Positions 1 to 5,653 of a stretch of 7,279 bases of DNA are shown here, in pieces (within the stretch, counting starts at the first letter, position 1; each line of letters starts with the position of its first letter). Source of the DNA: CAZKEG01 sp964601575 (lineage in GTDB: Bacteria > Desulfobacterota > Thermodesulfobacteria > Thermodesulfobacteriales > Thermodesulfatatoraceae); assembly GCA_964601575.1 (NCBI GenBank), contig CAZROA010000029.1:1-7279 (forward strand), in the 5' to 3' direction. A model generated the notes under the pieces. It was given only the letters and a program-made list of their open reading frames with translations. It was not told where the DNA came from and did not search any database. The position numbers and the translations under genes were made by a program.

Positions 1-314
1 TCTTCGGCGCAATTCAATTTGTCCAGGGCATACCGCAGGCCATAGGCAATGGCCGGGGCGGTGTTACGACCAAGGGGCTCAAGGAGGAGGTGATAATCTT
101 CAAGGTCAGACAGGTGACTCTTGACGTGAAACTTGTATCTCTCACAGGTGAGAATGATCAGATCTTCCGGGGAGAGGAATTTTAGGAGCCGATCAACGGT
201 CTGTTGGATGAGGGAACGCCCGCCGTTTAGTTTGAGAAATTGCTTGGGATATTCTTCACGGCTCAAGGGCCAAAGCCTGGTCCCTGAACCTCCGGCAAGG
301 ATGATGGCCTTCAT
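1..314 (-). CDS. manC: Mannose-1-phosphate guanylyltransferase, N-terminal part (cut by window edge)
   Basis: The enzyme makes GDP-mannose from mannose 1-phosphate and GTP, the cytoplasmic precursor for mannose-, fucose- or rhamnose-containing surface glycans. The first 104 residues are present; the rest lies beyond the left edge. The protein opens with MKAIILAGGSGTRLWPLSR, the nucleotide-binding signature of sugar-nucleotidyltransferases (G8-G9-S10-G11-T12-R13). The W15-P16-L17-S18-R19 extension and the E21-Y22-P23-K24-Q25-F26 stretch are typical of the ManC/CpsB/AlgA branch rather than of glucose-1-phosphate enzymes. EPLGRNTAPAIA at 79-90 is a second family hallmark. The start ATG (312-314) has a strong GGAGG six bases upstream that overlaps the stop codon of the phosphofructokinase gene, so the two are probably translationally coupled. 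Whether a C-terminal phosphomannose isomerase domain follows (the ~470-residue bifunctional form) cannot be seen. Family assignment is secure; the bifunctional question is open. Confidence 0.93.
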   Translation of the reverse strand, partial: MKAIILAGGSGTRLWPLSREEYPKQFLKLNGGRSLIQQTVDRLLKFLSPEDLIILTCERYKFHVKSHLSDLEDYHLLLEPLGRNTAPAIAYGLRYALDKLNCAE

Positions 315-326
315 AATGCCTCCTTA
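315..326 (-). promoter_or_regulatory. Ribosome binding site of manC overlapping the pfk stop codon
   Basis: Read on the minus strand, the phosphofructokinase gene ends in TAA and the Shine-Dalgarno TAAGGAGG begins inside that stop; the manC ATG follows after a short spacer. Stop-to-start spacing is 9 nt. This arrangement is typical of translational coupling or re-initiation and supports one transcript for both genes. Confidence 0.75.
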
Positions 327-1670
327 GTTCTTCAATGGGGGTTGACCAGTGGATTCAAGCACCGACTGCCAGAACCGACTCCGAAGATTGATCTGCTTAC
401 GCTTCTTGACCGCCGCAGAAAGTGGTACGTGCACATAACGATCATTTAGATAACTGACCATAAGCCCGGTCTTTCCGGCCATGGCCGCATGTACGGCGTA
501 TTGCCCCAGGAATCCGCAATAGATACGGTCATCCACAATGGCCGGTACACTCCTGATGATGTAGCTCGGGTCGATATAGCGAAGATAGATCTCTATCCCC
601 TTGCTCTCAAAGTATTCTTTGATCTTCTTTTTCAGGAAGGTCCCGATATCGCCGAGTTTGACGTTGCCCGAGGCGTCGTATTCTGGTTTTTCCGGTTGGA
701 CATACTTCTGCCCTGCCCCTTCGGCGACCACGATCACCGCGTGTCGTCTGGCCTCAAGCCGCCGCTCTAGGGCCGCCAGGAGCCCGTTTGGCCCTTCCAG
801 ATCAAAGTCATCCTCTGGTATCAGGCAGAAATTCACCTCTTTGGTGGCAAGACTGGCCGCCGCGGCGATGAAACCGGAATAACGCCCCATGACCTTGACC
901 AGCCCGATGCCGTTGGGGGCACAGATGGCCTCGGTATGGGCACAACGGATGGCCTGGCAGGCCATCTCCACCGCGGTGTCAAAGCCAAAGGTCTTTGAGA
1001 TGAGATAGATGTCATTGTCGATGGTCTTGGGCACCGCCACCACGGCCATCTTTAACTCCCGCCGCCCAATCTCTTCTTTTATCTTCTGCGCCGCTCGAAA
1101 AGTCCCGTCTCCACCGATCATGAAGAGTATCTGGACATTCATCCGTTCTAAGGCATCAACGATCTCATCCACTGGTTGAGGACCACGAGAAGTGCCGAGA
1201 AAGGTTCCTCCAAGTTCATGGATATTGGCCACGGTCTGGGGAGTAAGATCAACTACCTCATGGCCGAAGCGAGGGATAAATCCCTGGAGACCATAGCGTA
1301 TGCCAAACACATGACGAATCCCGTAGGAAAAATGCAGGGTAAGGACGATAGAGCGGATGACGTCGTTTATCCCCGGACAGAGCCCGCCGCAGGTGACGAT
1401 GGCCGCCCTGGTCTTAGCTGGGTCGAAGTAAATTTTGGCCCTCGGGCCAGCCAGTTCGAGGGCAGGAGGACTCTTTTGTTTCTCGATACATTCCTTGAGA
1501 AAATCCTCTGATAAACGAAGACTCACCCTGGCTTCGTCTGAGATATAACAAAGCGGGTCCTTTTTAAGGGGATTGTCTATTTTACAAGGCCCAAGGGTCT
1601 CGATAGTGGTATCAAATTCTTCGGTTATTTCATCAAGCATCTCTGCCAAGTTATAACTGCTCATCATCAT
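324..1670 (-). CDS. 6-phosphofructokinase, TP0108-type (probably ATP-dependent)
   Basis: Phosphorylates fructose 6-phosphate to fructose 1,6-bisphosphate, the committing glycolytic step; a PPi-using enzyme would make it reversible. Frame of 448 residues, longer than E. coli PfkA (320) and normal for the spirochaete/plant/trypanosome-like branch, with an ~85-residue N-terminal extension before the first nucleotide loop (CGGLCPG, 94-100). Visible motifs are GGDGT (186-190), PKTIDND (214-220, with D218 as catalytic base by analogy to E. coli D127), MGRYSG (261-266), PEDD (285-288) and an R373 that matches the substrate arginine region. Gly189 is the ATP-type residue, where PPi enzymes usually have Asp. 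Lys215 is the residue shared by PPi enzymes and by plant and trypanosome ATP enzymes. I therefore favour ATP as donor, not with certainty. Three ATG codons open the frame; AGGAGG (1674-1679) lies only 3 nt from the first, so the second or third (1667 or 1664) may be used. Gene order suggests cotranscription with manC downstream. Confidence 0.92.
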   Translation of the reverse strand: MMMSSYNLAEMLDEITEEFDTTIETLGPCKIDNPLKKDPLCYISDEARVSLRLSEDFLKECIEKQKSPPALELAGPRAKIYFDPAKTRAAIVTCGGLCPGINDVIRSIVLTLHFSYGIRHVFGIRYGLQGFIPRFGHEVVDLTPQTVANIHELGGTFLGTSRGPQPVDEIVDALERMNVQILFMIGGDGTFRAAQKIKEEIGRRELKMAVVAVPKTIDNDIYLISKTFGFDTAVEMACQAIRCAHTEAICAPNGIGLVKVMGRYSGFIAAAASLATKEVNFCLIPEDDFDLEGPNGLLAALERRLEARRHAVIVVAEGAGQKYVQPEKPEYDASGNVKLGDIGTFLKKKIKEYFESKGIEIYLRYIDPSYIIRSVPAIVDDRIYCGFLGQYAVHAAMAGKTGLMVSYLNDRYVHVPLSAAVKKRKQINLRSRFWQSVLESTGQPPLKN

Positions 1671-1680
1671 GAACCTCCTA
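1671..1680 (-). promoter_or_regulatory. Ribosome binding site of the phosphofructokinase gene
   Basis: AGGAGG (1674-1679 on the minus strand) is followed by TTC and then ATGATGATG. Spacing is 3, 6 and 9 nt to the first, second and third ATG. Normal spacing is about 5-9 nt, so ATG at 1667 or 1664 is the better start. The difference is one or two methionines and has no functional consequence. Confidence 0.65.
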
Positions 1681-1721
1681 TTTTTATGCTCTGTTTTCTT
1701 ATCGCCTTACCCACATTCTTC

Positions 1722-2636
1722 TTAAGCCCTTTGACAAAGGTCTTTTAAGGCCAAAACAAGATCGGGGAATAGAAATTGATAACCCACCTCTGTAAGCCTT
1801 CTAGGTAAGGCCTTTACTCCACCGAGGAGGACCTGGGCCATTTCCCCAAAAAGCACACGCAGGACCAGGGCCGGGGCTGGTAAAAAGGCCGGCCTCTTTA
1901 GCGCCTGCCCCAAAGTCTTGGCCAGATCTCGATTACGCACGATTCCAGGAGCGGTAAAGTTAAAAGGGCCAAAGGCGGCCTTGTTCTCCGCCAAGAAAAG
2001 AGCAGCCCTGACCATATCTTTGATATGGATCCAGGGGAACCATTGCCTCCCGGAGCCCACCGGCCCTCCGAGGCCGAGCTTAAAGGCCAGAAGCATCTTG
2101 GCCAACGCCCCGCCGTCTTGCCCCAAGACCACCCCAATCCTCATCAGACAGACCCGAAGGCCATATCTCTGGCCGGCAAGGGCAGCTTCCTCCCAGGCCT
2201 TGCACACCTGGGCCAAAAAATCTCTCCCAGCCGGGGCCTCTTCGGTCACCTCTTCCTCACCCCGATCAGCCCCGTAGTAACCCACGGCAGAGGCCTGAAG
2301 CAGGACTTTGCCCTCCCCTTGGCCTGGTAAGGCCTCGATAATGTTTTGGGTGGTAAAAAGACGACTTTTAAAGATGAGTCTTTTATACTTCGGCGTCCAT
2401 CGGGCAAAGATATTGGCCCCAGCCAGATTGACGATCACCTCAGCCTCTTTCAATTCTCTTTGCCAAGGACCGGGCCTCAGGGGATCTCCGAAAATTTGGT
2501 GCACCCCTTTCGGTAAGCGAGAGGCCTTTTTTTCAGAGCGGATAAGGGCGGTCACCTGATAACCCTTCTCTAAGAAGGCCCTGATCAAGTGAGGACCGAT
2601 GAAACCCGTACCCCCGACGACAAAGACGTGAGCCAT
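1722..2636 (-). CDS. TIGR01777 family (YfcH/SDR39U1-like) NAD(P)-binding oxidoreductase/epimerase
   Basis: Extended short-chain dehydrogenase/reductase, 304 residues, a normal length for the TIGR01777 group. The Rossmann nucleotide loop GGTGFIG is at 8-14, directly after the first strand (HVFVVG), which fixes the start codon. NLAGANI (70-76) and SAVGYYG (116-122) are characteristic of the family; the latter replaces the classical Tyr-x-x-x-Lys layout, so catalysis may differ from typical SDRs. GRQWFPWIHIKD (197-208) is the usual substrate-side motif, and the C-terminal part with GEMAQVLLGGVKALPRRL (264-281) is the DUF1731 segment that defines the group. The reaction and substrate of this family are poorly known, so no pathway is assigned. 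It lies between the RNA ligase gene (52-bp gap) and the phosphofructokinase gene (51-bp gap) on the same strand, perhaps in one transcript. No clear Shine-Dalgarno precedes the ATG, unlike most neighbours. Confidence 0.92.
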   Translation of the reverse strand: MAHVFVVGGTGFIGPHLIRAFLEKGYQVTALIRSEKKASRLPKGVHQIFGDPLRPGPWQRELKEAEVIVNLAGANIFARWTPKYKRLIFKSRLFTTQNIIEALPGQGEGKVLLQASAVGYYGADRGEEEVTEEAPAGRDFLAQVCKAWEEAALAGQRYGLRVCLMRIGVVLGQDGGALAKMLLAFKLGLGGPVGSGRQWFPWIHIKDMVRAALFLAENKAAFGPFNFTAPGIVRNRDLAKTLGQALKRPAFLPAPALVLRVLFGEMAQVLLGGVKALPRRLTEVGYQFLFPDLVLALKDLCQRA

Positions 2637-2644
2637 TAATCAAT

Positions 2645-2679
2645 TTTAGCCTTTAAAACTTCTTAAAAACAAGTCTCAA
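2645..2679 (-). promoter_or_regulatory. Possible promoter for the SDR gene
   Basis: On the minus strand TTGAGA (2674-2679, five of six to the -35 consensus) is followed after 16 bp by TTTAAA (2652-2657, four of six to the -10 consensus). Transcription would start near 2645, only about nine bases before the ATG, which would give a nearly leaderless mRNA. That would fit the lack of a Shine-Dalgarno. It is a pattern match only in an AT-rich gap and could be chance. Confidence 0.25.
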
Positions 2680-2688
2680 TCCGAAGAC

Positions 2689-3858
2689 CTAATCGATCTG
2701 TGCCAGACCTTCCAACTTATTGGCCCAGAAAGTGGTGGCTCGGGGGTAGATCTTGGCGAATTCCACGCGAAAATGGCGGCCATCCCATTCTACATCTCGA
2801 ATCTCAATCCTTACCTGGGCCGTCCGGAAGTGGGTCAAGAGTTTCCCTAAGGTCTCCTCTTGGCGAAAACGAAGACGAAAGATCTCCTCTATCGGTTGCC
2901 CTTGAGCAATGCGCGAGAGGACCCTTTCCATCTCTCCAAAAAGGGCCTGCCCTAATTCATGGTAAAAGGCCTGATCAAAGGGCTGGGAAAGCTCAAAGCG
3001 ACTAATGGCTAGCCTTACCAAACGATGGACGATGTAGCTGGCGTCAAGCTCGCCGATAAAAGGAAAGGTCACCCGGAGGTCGTTCACATTAGACCTTGAG
3101 GTGACGTACTTGACCACCCGGCCCTGATCATCCACCGGTTTAAAGACCAGGCCCTCTCGACCTTCCTCGTCGTAGCGCAGGATTAATTCCCGAATGGCCT
3201 CAAGGTCTTTGGCCTGAAAGGGTCCGTTTATCTCCGGGGTGGGGAAACCATAGGCCCTGAGTAATTCGTATTTTTCCGTTGGGGGAAGGAGCTCCCCGGT
3301 CCTGAGGTTAAGAAGATCAAAGACAAAGAAGTTTACATCTTCCTTGACGTGTGGCGGCCACTCGGTGACAAACGGGTTTTCCGGGCCGGCTACCTCACAG
3401 CAGAGGACCAGTTCCGGGTATGCGTCAAAAAACCGCGGGAGGTCAGGTAAAAAATCCGGCCAGCGATCGGTGGCAAAGGGGCAGACATATCCACGACGCG
3501 TAAAGGCCAAGATCTGGCCGAATAGTCTGACGAGCCTGACGTTATAGCCTTCGATCTTTTCTTCGGCAAAAAATGGCCCGGGAAGATAACGCGGGATACC
3601 GGTCTTGAGGCAGAAAATACGTGGGATAGAAGGGAAACCAGGGATCAAAAACCCTTCAGCCACTACTGTTCCGGTGGAGAAACCCCGAAAATCGCGTTTA
3701 AAACGGAAAACAGGCCCAGGGAGGCCCTCAACAGGCAAAAGCTTTCCCTCAGCCAAGGCCTTTTCCAGATCGTTAAAGGCCACCCGCCGCAGTTTGGACG
3801 TGGCTTGATAGACCTTGGCCAGCTCCTCTTTCCATCTGGCTAGCTCTCTAGGTAGCAT
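2689..3858 (-). CDS. ATP-dependent RNA ligase, archaeal Pab1020/MthRnl (Rnl3) type
   Basis: A covalent nucleotidyltransferase that seals 5'-phosphate and 3'-OH RNA ends via ligase-AMP and RNA-adenylate; characterised archaeal relatives circularise single-stranded RNA. 389 residues, the normal size for the TIGR01209 (Pab1020) family. Motifs in order: an N-terminal module with FRGFSTGTVV (57-66); motif I EEKIEGYNVR (99-108), with K101 as predicted AMP-accepting lysine; motif III region LCCEVAGPENPF (152-163); VNFFVFDL (175-182) as motif IIIa; REGLVFKP (234-241) as motif IV; VVKYVTSR (248-255) as motif V, with K250. The C-terminal third (about 260-389) is mostly helical and matches the dimerising C-terminal domain of this family in position and size. 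The EGYNVR context after the lysine separates it from DNA ligases and T4 Rnl1/Rnl2. Motif I has Glu103 where many members have Asp. The start ATG has AGAGG four bases upstream. The gene is first in the leftward cluster, divergent from htpX. The physiological RNA substrate is unknown. Confidence 0.9.
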   Translation of the reverse strand: MLPRELARWKEELAKVYQATSKLRRVAFNDLEKALAEGKLLPVEGLPGPVFRFKRDFRGFSTGTVVAEGFLIPGFPSIPRIFCLKTGIPRYLPGPFFAEEKIEGYNVRLVRLFGQILAFTRRGYVCPFATDRWPDFLPDLPRFFDAYPELVLCCEVAGPENPFVTEWPPHVKEDVNFFVFDLLNLRTGELLPPTEKYELLRAYGFPTPEINGPFQAKDLEAIRELILRYDEEGREGLVFKPVDDQGRVVKYVTSRSNVNDLRVTFPFIGELDASYIVHRLVRLAISRFELSQPFDQAFYHELGQALFGEMERVLSRIAQGQPIEEIFRLRFRQEETLGKLLTHFRTAQVRIEIRDVEWDGRHFRVEFAKIYPRATTFWANKLEGLAQID

Positions 3859-3901
3859 AAGACCTCTTAATGGAACCTTGATCGGGCTTTGCTGATCTTC
3901 G

Positions 3902-3907
3902 AGTATA
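3902..3907 (-). promoter_or_regulatory. Possible -10 box for the RNA ligase gene
   Basis: The minus strand reads TATACT here, five of six to the -10 consensus, which would start transcription about 37 nt before the ATG at 3858. No convincing -35 is visible at 16-18 bp upstream, so this is weak. Confidence 0.25.
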
Positions 3908-3944
3908 AGATAATCATCTCCATCCAGGAGAATATTCCCTAGGG

Positions 3945-3973
3945 TTCGCTCCTTAAAGATTCAGCGTTATAAT
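3945..3973 (+). promoter_or_regulatory. Probable sigma-70-type promoter of htpX
   Basis: A perfect TATAAT lies at 3968-3973. At 17-bp spacing the -35 position holds TTCGCT (3945-3950), which matches only three of six consensus bases. Transcription would begin near 3980, giving an AT-rich leader of about 65 nt. A weak -35 with a perfect -10 suggests either activator dependence or an alternative sigma factor; the sequence does not decide. Confidence 0.5.
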
Positions 3974-4045
3974 TTAAAAAAATTTCATTAAAAATCCTCG
4001 ATTTAGATCCTAACTTAAAACCAATTCGAAAAAAGGGGTGAAAGG

Positions 4046-4915
4046 ATGTTTACCAACACCTTAAAGACCTTTTTATTCTTGGCGGCCCTTACCGCCCTTT
4101 TTGTCGTTGTTGGCGGGGCCATCGGTGGCCGAGGCGGGGCAACCCTGGCCCTTATCTTGGCTGGGGTGATGAATTTCTTCGCCTATTGGTTCTCAGACAA
4201 AGTGGCCTTGGCCATGTCAGGCGCCAGACCGGTCTCCGAACAGGAGGCCCCGGAACTTCACGCCATCGTGGCCAAGCTGGCGGCTCAGGCCGGTCTTCCC
4301 AAACCGAGGGTCTATATCATCCCGAGTGAGACCCCGAATGCCTTTGCCACCGGGCGCAATCCCGAACACGCTGCGGTGGCGGTGACCGCGGGGATCATGC
4401 GTATCCTGAACCGTGATGAGTTAGAAGGGGTCTTGGCCCATGAATTGGCCCACATCAAAAACCGTGACATCCTTATTTCTTCTATCGCCGCGGTCCTGGC
4501 TGGGGCCATCGCCTATCTAGCCCAAATGGCTCAATGGGCCTTGTTTTTCGGTGGTTTTAGTCGGGATGACGACGATGGTAATCCTCTGGGCCTTATCGGG
4601 GTCATCTTGATGATCATCCTGGCCCCGATAGCGGCCTCTCTCATCCAGCTTGCCGTGAGCCGCAGCCGTGAATATTTGGCCGATGCCACCGGGGCCAAGA
4701 TCTGTCGGTGCCCGCTCTCTCTGGCCCGGGCCTTAGAAAAACTCGAGGCCTGGAACCAGAGAATCCCTATGAACGTAAACCCCGCCCAGGCCCAGATGTT
4801 TATCGTCAACCCGCTGAGGGGAGAGACCTTGATGAGGCTATTTTCTACCCATCCACCGATCAGTGATCGCATTGCCCGCTTGGTCGAGATGGCCAAGAGG
4901 GAAGGTCTGTATTAA
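4046..4915 (+). CDS. htpX: HtpX family membrane zinc metalloprotease
   Basis: Zinc endopeptidase of the M48 family in the inner membrane, with the active site facing the cytoplasm. In E. coli it works alongside FtsH in degrading damaged or misfolded membrane proteins. 289 residues, the normal length. Two N-terminal hydrophobic segments (about 7-27 and 32-50) precede the catalytic domain. H132-E133-L-A-H136 is the HEXXH zinc site and E209 in SREYLAD (207-213) is the third ligand, so the enzyme looks active. Two further hydrophobic stretches (about 143-169 and 181-204) flank an Asp-rich loop (SRDDDDGNP, 172-180). Other family signatures are NAFATGRNPEHAAVAVT (98-114) and STHPP (267-271). A Cys-Arg-Cys at 220-222 stands where many relatives have a small residue, Gly or Arg, then Asn. 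The start has AGGGGTG about six bases upstream. It is transcribed alone: divergent from the RNA ligase gene and closed by a hairpin terminator. Confidence 0.96.
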   Translation: MFTNTLKTFLFLAALTALFVVVGGAIGGRGGATLALILAGVMNFFAYWFSDKVALAMSGARPVSEQEAPELHAIVAKLAAQAGLPKPRVYIIPSETPNAFATGRNPEHAAVAVTAGIMRILNRDELEGVLAHELAHIKNRDILISSIAAVLAGAIAYLAQMAQWALFFGGFSRDDDDGNPLGLIGVILMIILAPIAASLIQLAVSRSREYLADATGAKICRCPLSLARALEKLEAWNQRIPMNVNPAQAQMFIVNPLRGETLMRLFSTHPPISDRIARLVEMAKREGLY

Positions 4916-4924
4916 GCTCAAGAC

Positions 4925-4968
4925 CGGGCTGCTGAAAACCTCGGCAGCCCGTAGCTATATTTATTTGG
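4925..4968 (+). terminator. Rho-independent-like terminator after htpX
   Basis: Starting ten bases after the htpX stop, CGGGCTGCTGA (4925-4935) pairs with TCGGCAGCCCG (4941-4951). This is an 11-bp stem with one T-G wobble and a five-base loop. The 3' flank is T-rich but interrupted (TAGCTATATTTATTT) rather than a clean U-tract, so termination may be partial. Confidence 0.7.
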
Positions 4969-5035
4969 GAAAAGATCATTCTTGGCCGAAATGACTGGTG
5001 AGTCCCCTTTTGAATCAAGAGAGAAAGGTGAAGTC

Positions 5036-5653
5036 ATGACCAAGGTTTGGCTCCTTAGGCATGGGCAGACCGAGGCCAATATAGTCGGACGCTTTGCCGG
5101 ACGCACCGCCGAACCCCTTACCGAAGAGGGTAGACGCCAGGCAAGAGAGGCTGGCCGGAGACTTCGCGGGGAAGGAATCAGACGGATCTACGTCAGCCCC
5201 CTGCCGCGTACCTTGGAGACTGCCCGCTTGGTGGCCCAAGAACTGGAAAAAGACCCGGAAATCATCCCTGAGCCAGCCTTCTTAGAGATCAACCTCCCCC
5301 CCTGGGAAGGCAAACGGAAGATCGAGATCCGCCGAGATCCCCGACTGAAATACGAGGTCTGGGAAAAGACCCCGCATCTCTTCCAACTCCCTGGGTGTGA
5401 AACCCTGGCCGAGGTCCTTAAACGGGCGGTCAAGGGTTGCGAACGAATCTTTGAGCGTGAAAAGGGCTTGAGCACCCTTATCGTCACCCACATGGTCGTA
5501 GTGCGGGTCCTCTTGGTGCACTATCTAGGGCTTCCCCTTTCGGCCTACCGCCAGATACCCGTGCCCAACGCCACTCCTATCCTCTTACAGAAGGAAGGCG
5601 AAAGGGTGGTCATAAAGGCCCCATTTGACCTACCTGAGGCCAATGTCGCTTGA
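5036..5653 (+). CDS. Histidine phosphatase family protein (phosphoglycerate mutase-like)
   Basis: Cytoplasmic member of the branch-1 histidine phosphatase superfamily, which transfers or hydrolyses phosphate through a phosphohistidine. 205 residues from the chosen start. WLLRHGQTEAN (5-15) carries the catalytic R8-H9-G10; YVSPLPRTLETA (52-63) gives R58; FLEINLPPWEG (82-92) holds E84 as the usual acid; THMVVVR (151-157) provides the second histidine, H152. All four core catalytic residues are therefore present. The substrate cannot be read from sequence: small phosphatases, CobC-type alpha-ribazole phosphatases and cofactor-dependent phosphoglycerate mutases share this pattern, and the short length argues against a true glycolytic mutase. 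I chose ATG 5036 because AAGGTG lies about five bases upstream and the first strand begins at residue 3; an upstream TTG (4982) or ATG (4991) would add a low-complexity tail with no support. Its end overlaps lpxK by 11 nt, implying coupled translation. Confidence 0.9.
   Translation: MTKVWLLRHGQTEANIVGRFAGRTAEPLTEEGRRQAREAGRRLRGEGIRRIYVSPLPRTLETARLVAQELEKDPEIIPEPAFLEINLPPWEGKRKIEIRRDPRLKYEVWEKTPHLFQLPGCETLAEVLKRAVKGCERIFEREKGLSTLIVTHMVVVRVLLVHYLGLPLSAYRQIPVPNATPILLQKEGERVVIKAPFDLPEANVA

Larger units (their letters stand above)
3859..4045. other. Divergent intergenic region between RNA ligase gene and htpX
   Basis: 187 bp with no gene. The left part has mixed composition; from about 3958 to 4034 it is markedly AT-rich. 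It should hold the promoters of both the leftward RNA ligase cluster and the rightward htpX. The palindrome CCCTAGGG (3937-3944) sits directly upstream of the proposed htpX -35 and could be an operator, although eight bases are too few to be sure. I see no CIRCE (HrcA) element. Confidence 0.7.

Noticed and set aside
1176..1511. Plus-strand open frame of 111 codons opposite the phosphofructokinase gene
   Set aside because: It lies wholly antisense to a gene with clear motifs, has no recognisable domain and mirrors the codon pattern of the real gene.
1918..2330. Overlapping plus-strand open frames opposite the SDR gene
   Set aside because: Antisense shadows; the proline- and arginine-rich products come from GC-rich codons read in reverse, with no domain.
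3976..4003. Inverted repeat AAATC-CTC-GATTT (3992-4004) and A/T runs in the htpX leader
   Set aside because: Only five base pairs in very AT-rich DNA; likely chance, and no known riboswitch or thermometer pattern is recognisable.
4956..4961. TATATT as a -10 box for the phosphatase-lpxK-MFS operon
   Set aside because: The matching -35 position falls inside the htpX terminator hairpin and scores three of six; the bases also serve as the T-rich flank of the terminator. An operon promoter probably exists in 4916-5035 but I cannot place it.
4982..5035. Upstream TTG/ATG starts that would extend the histidine phosphatase by up to 18 residues
   Set aside because: The family fold begins at residue 3 of the 5036 start, which has a good SD; the extension has no motif and no SD of its own.
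5625..5642. TTG start for lpxK six codons upstream
   Set aside because: No SD precedes it, while ATG 5643 has GAGG upstream and gives the usual length.
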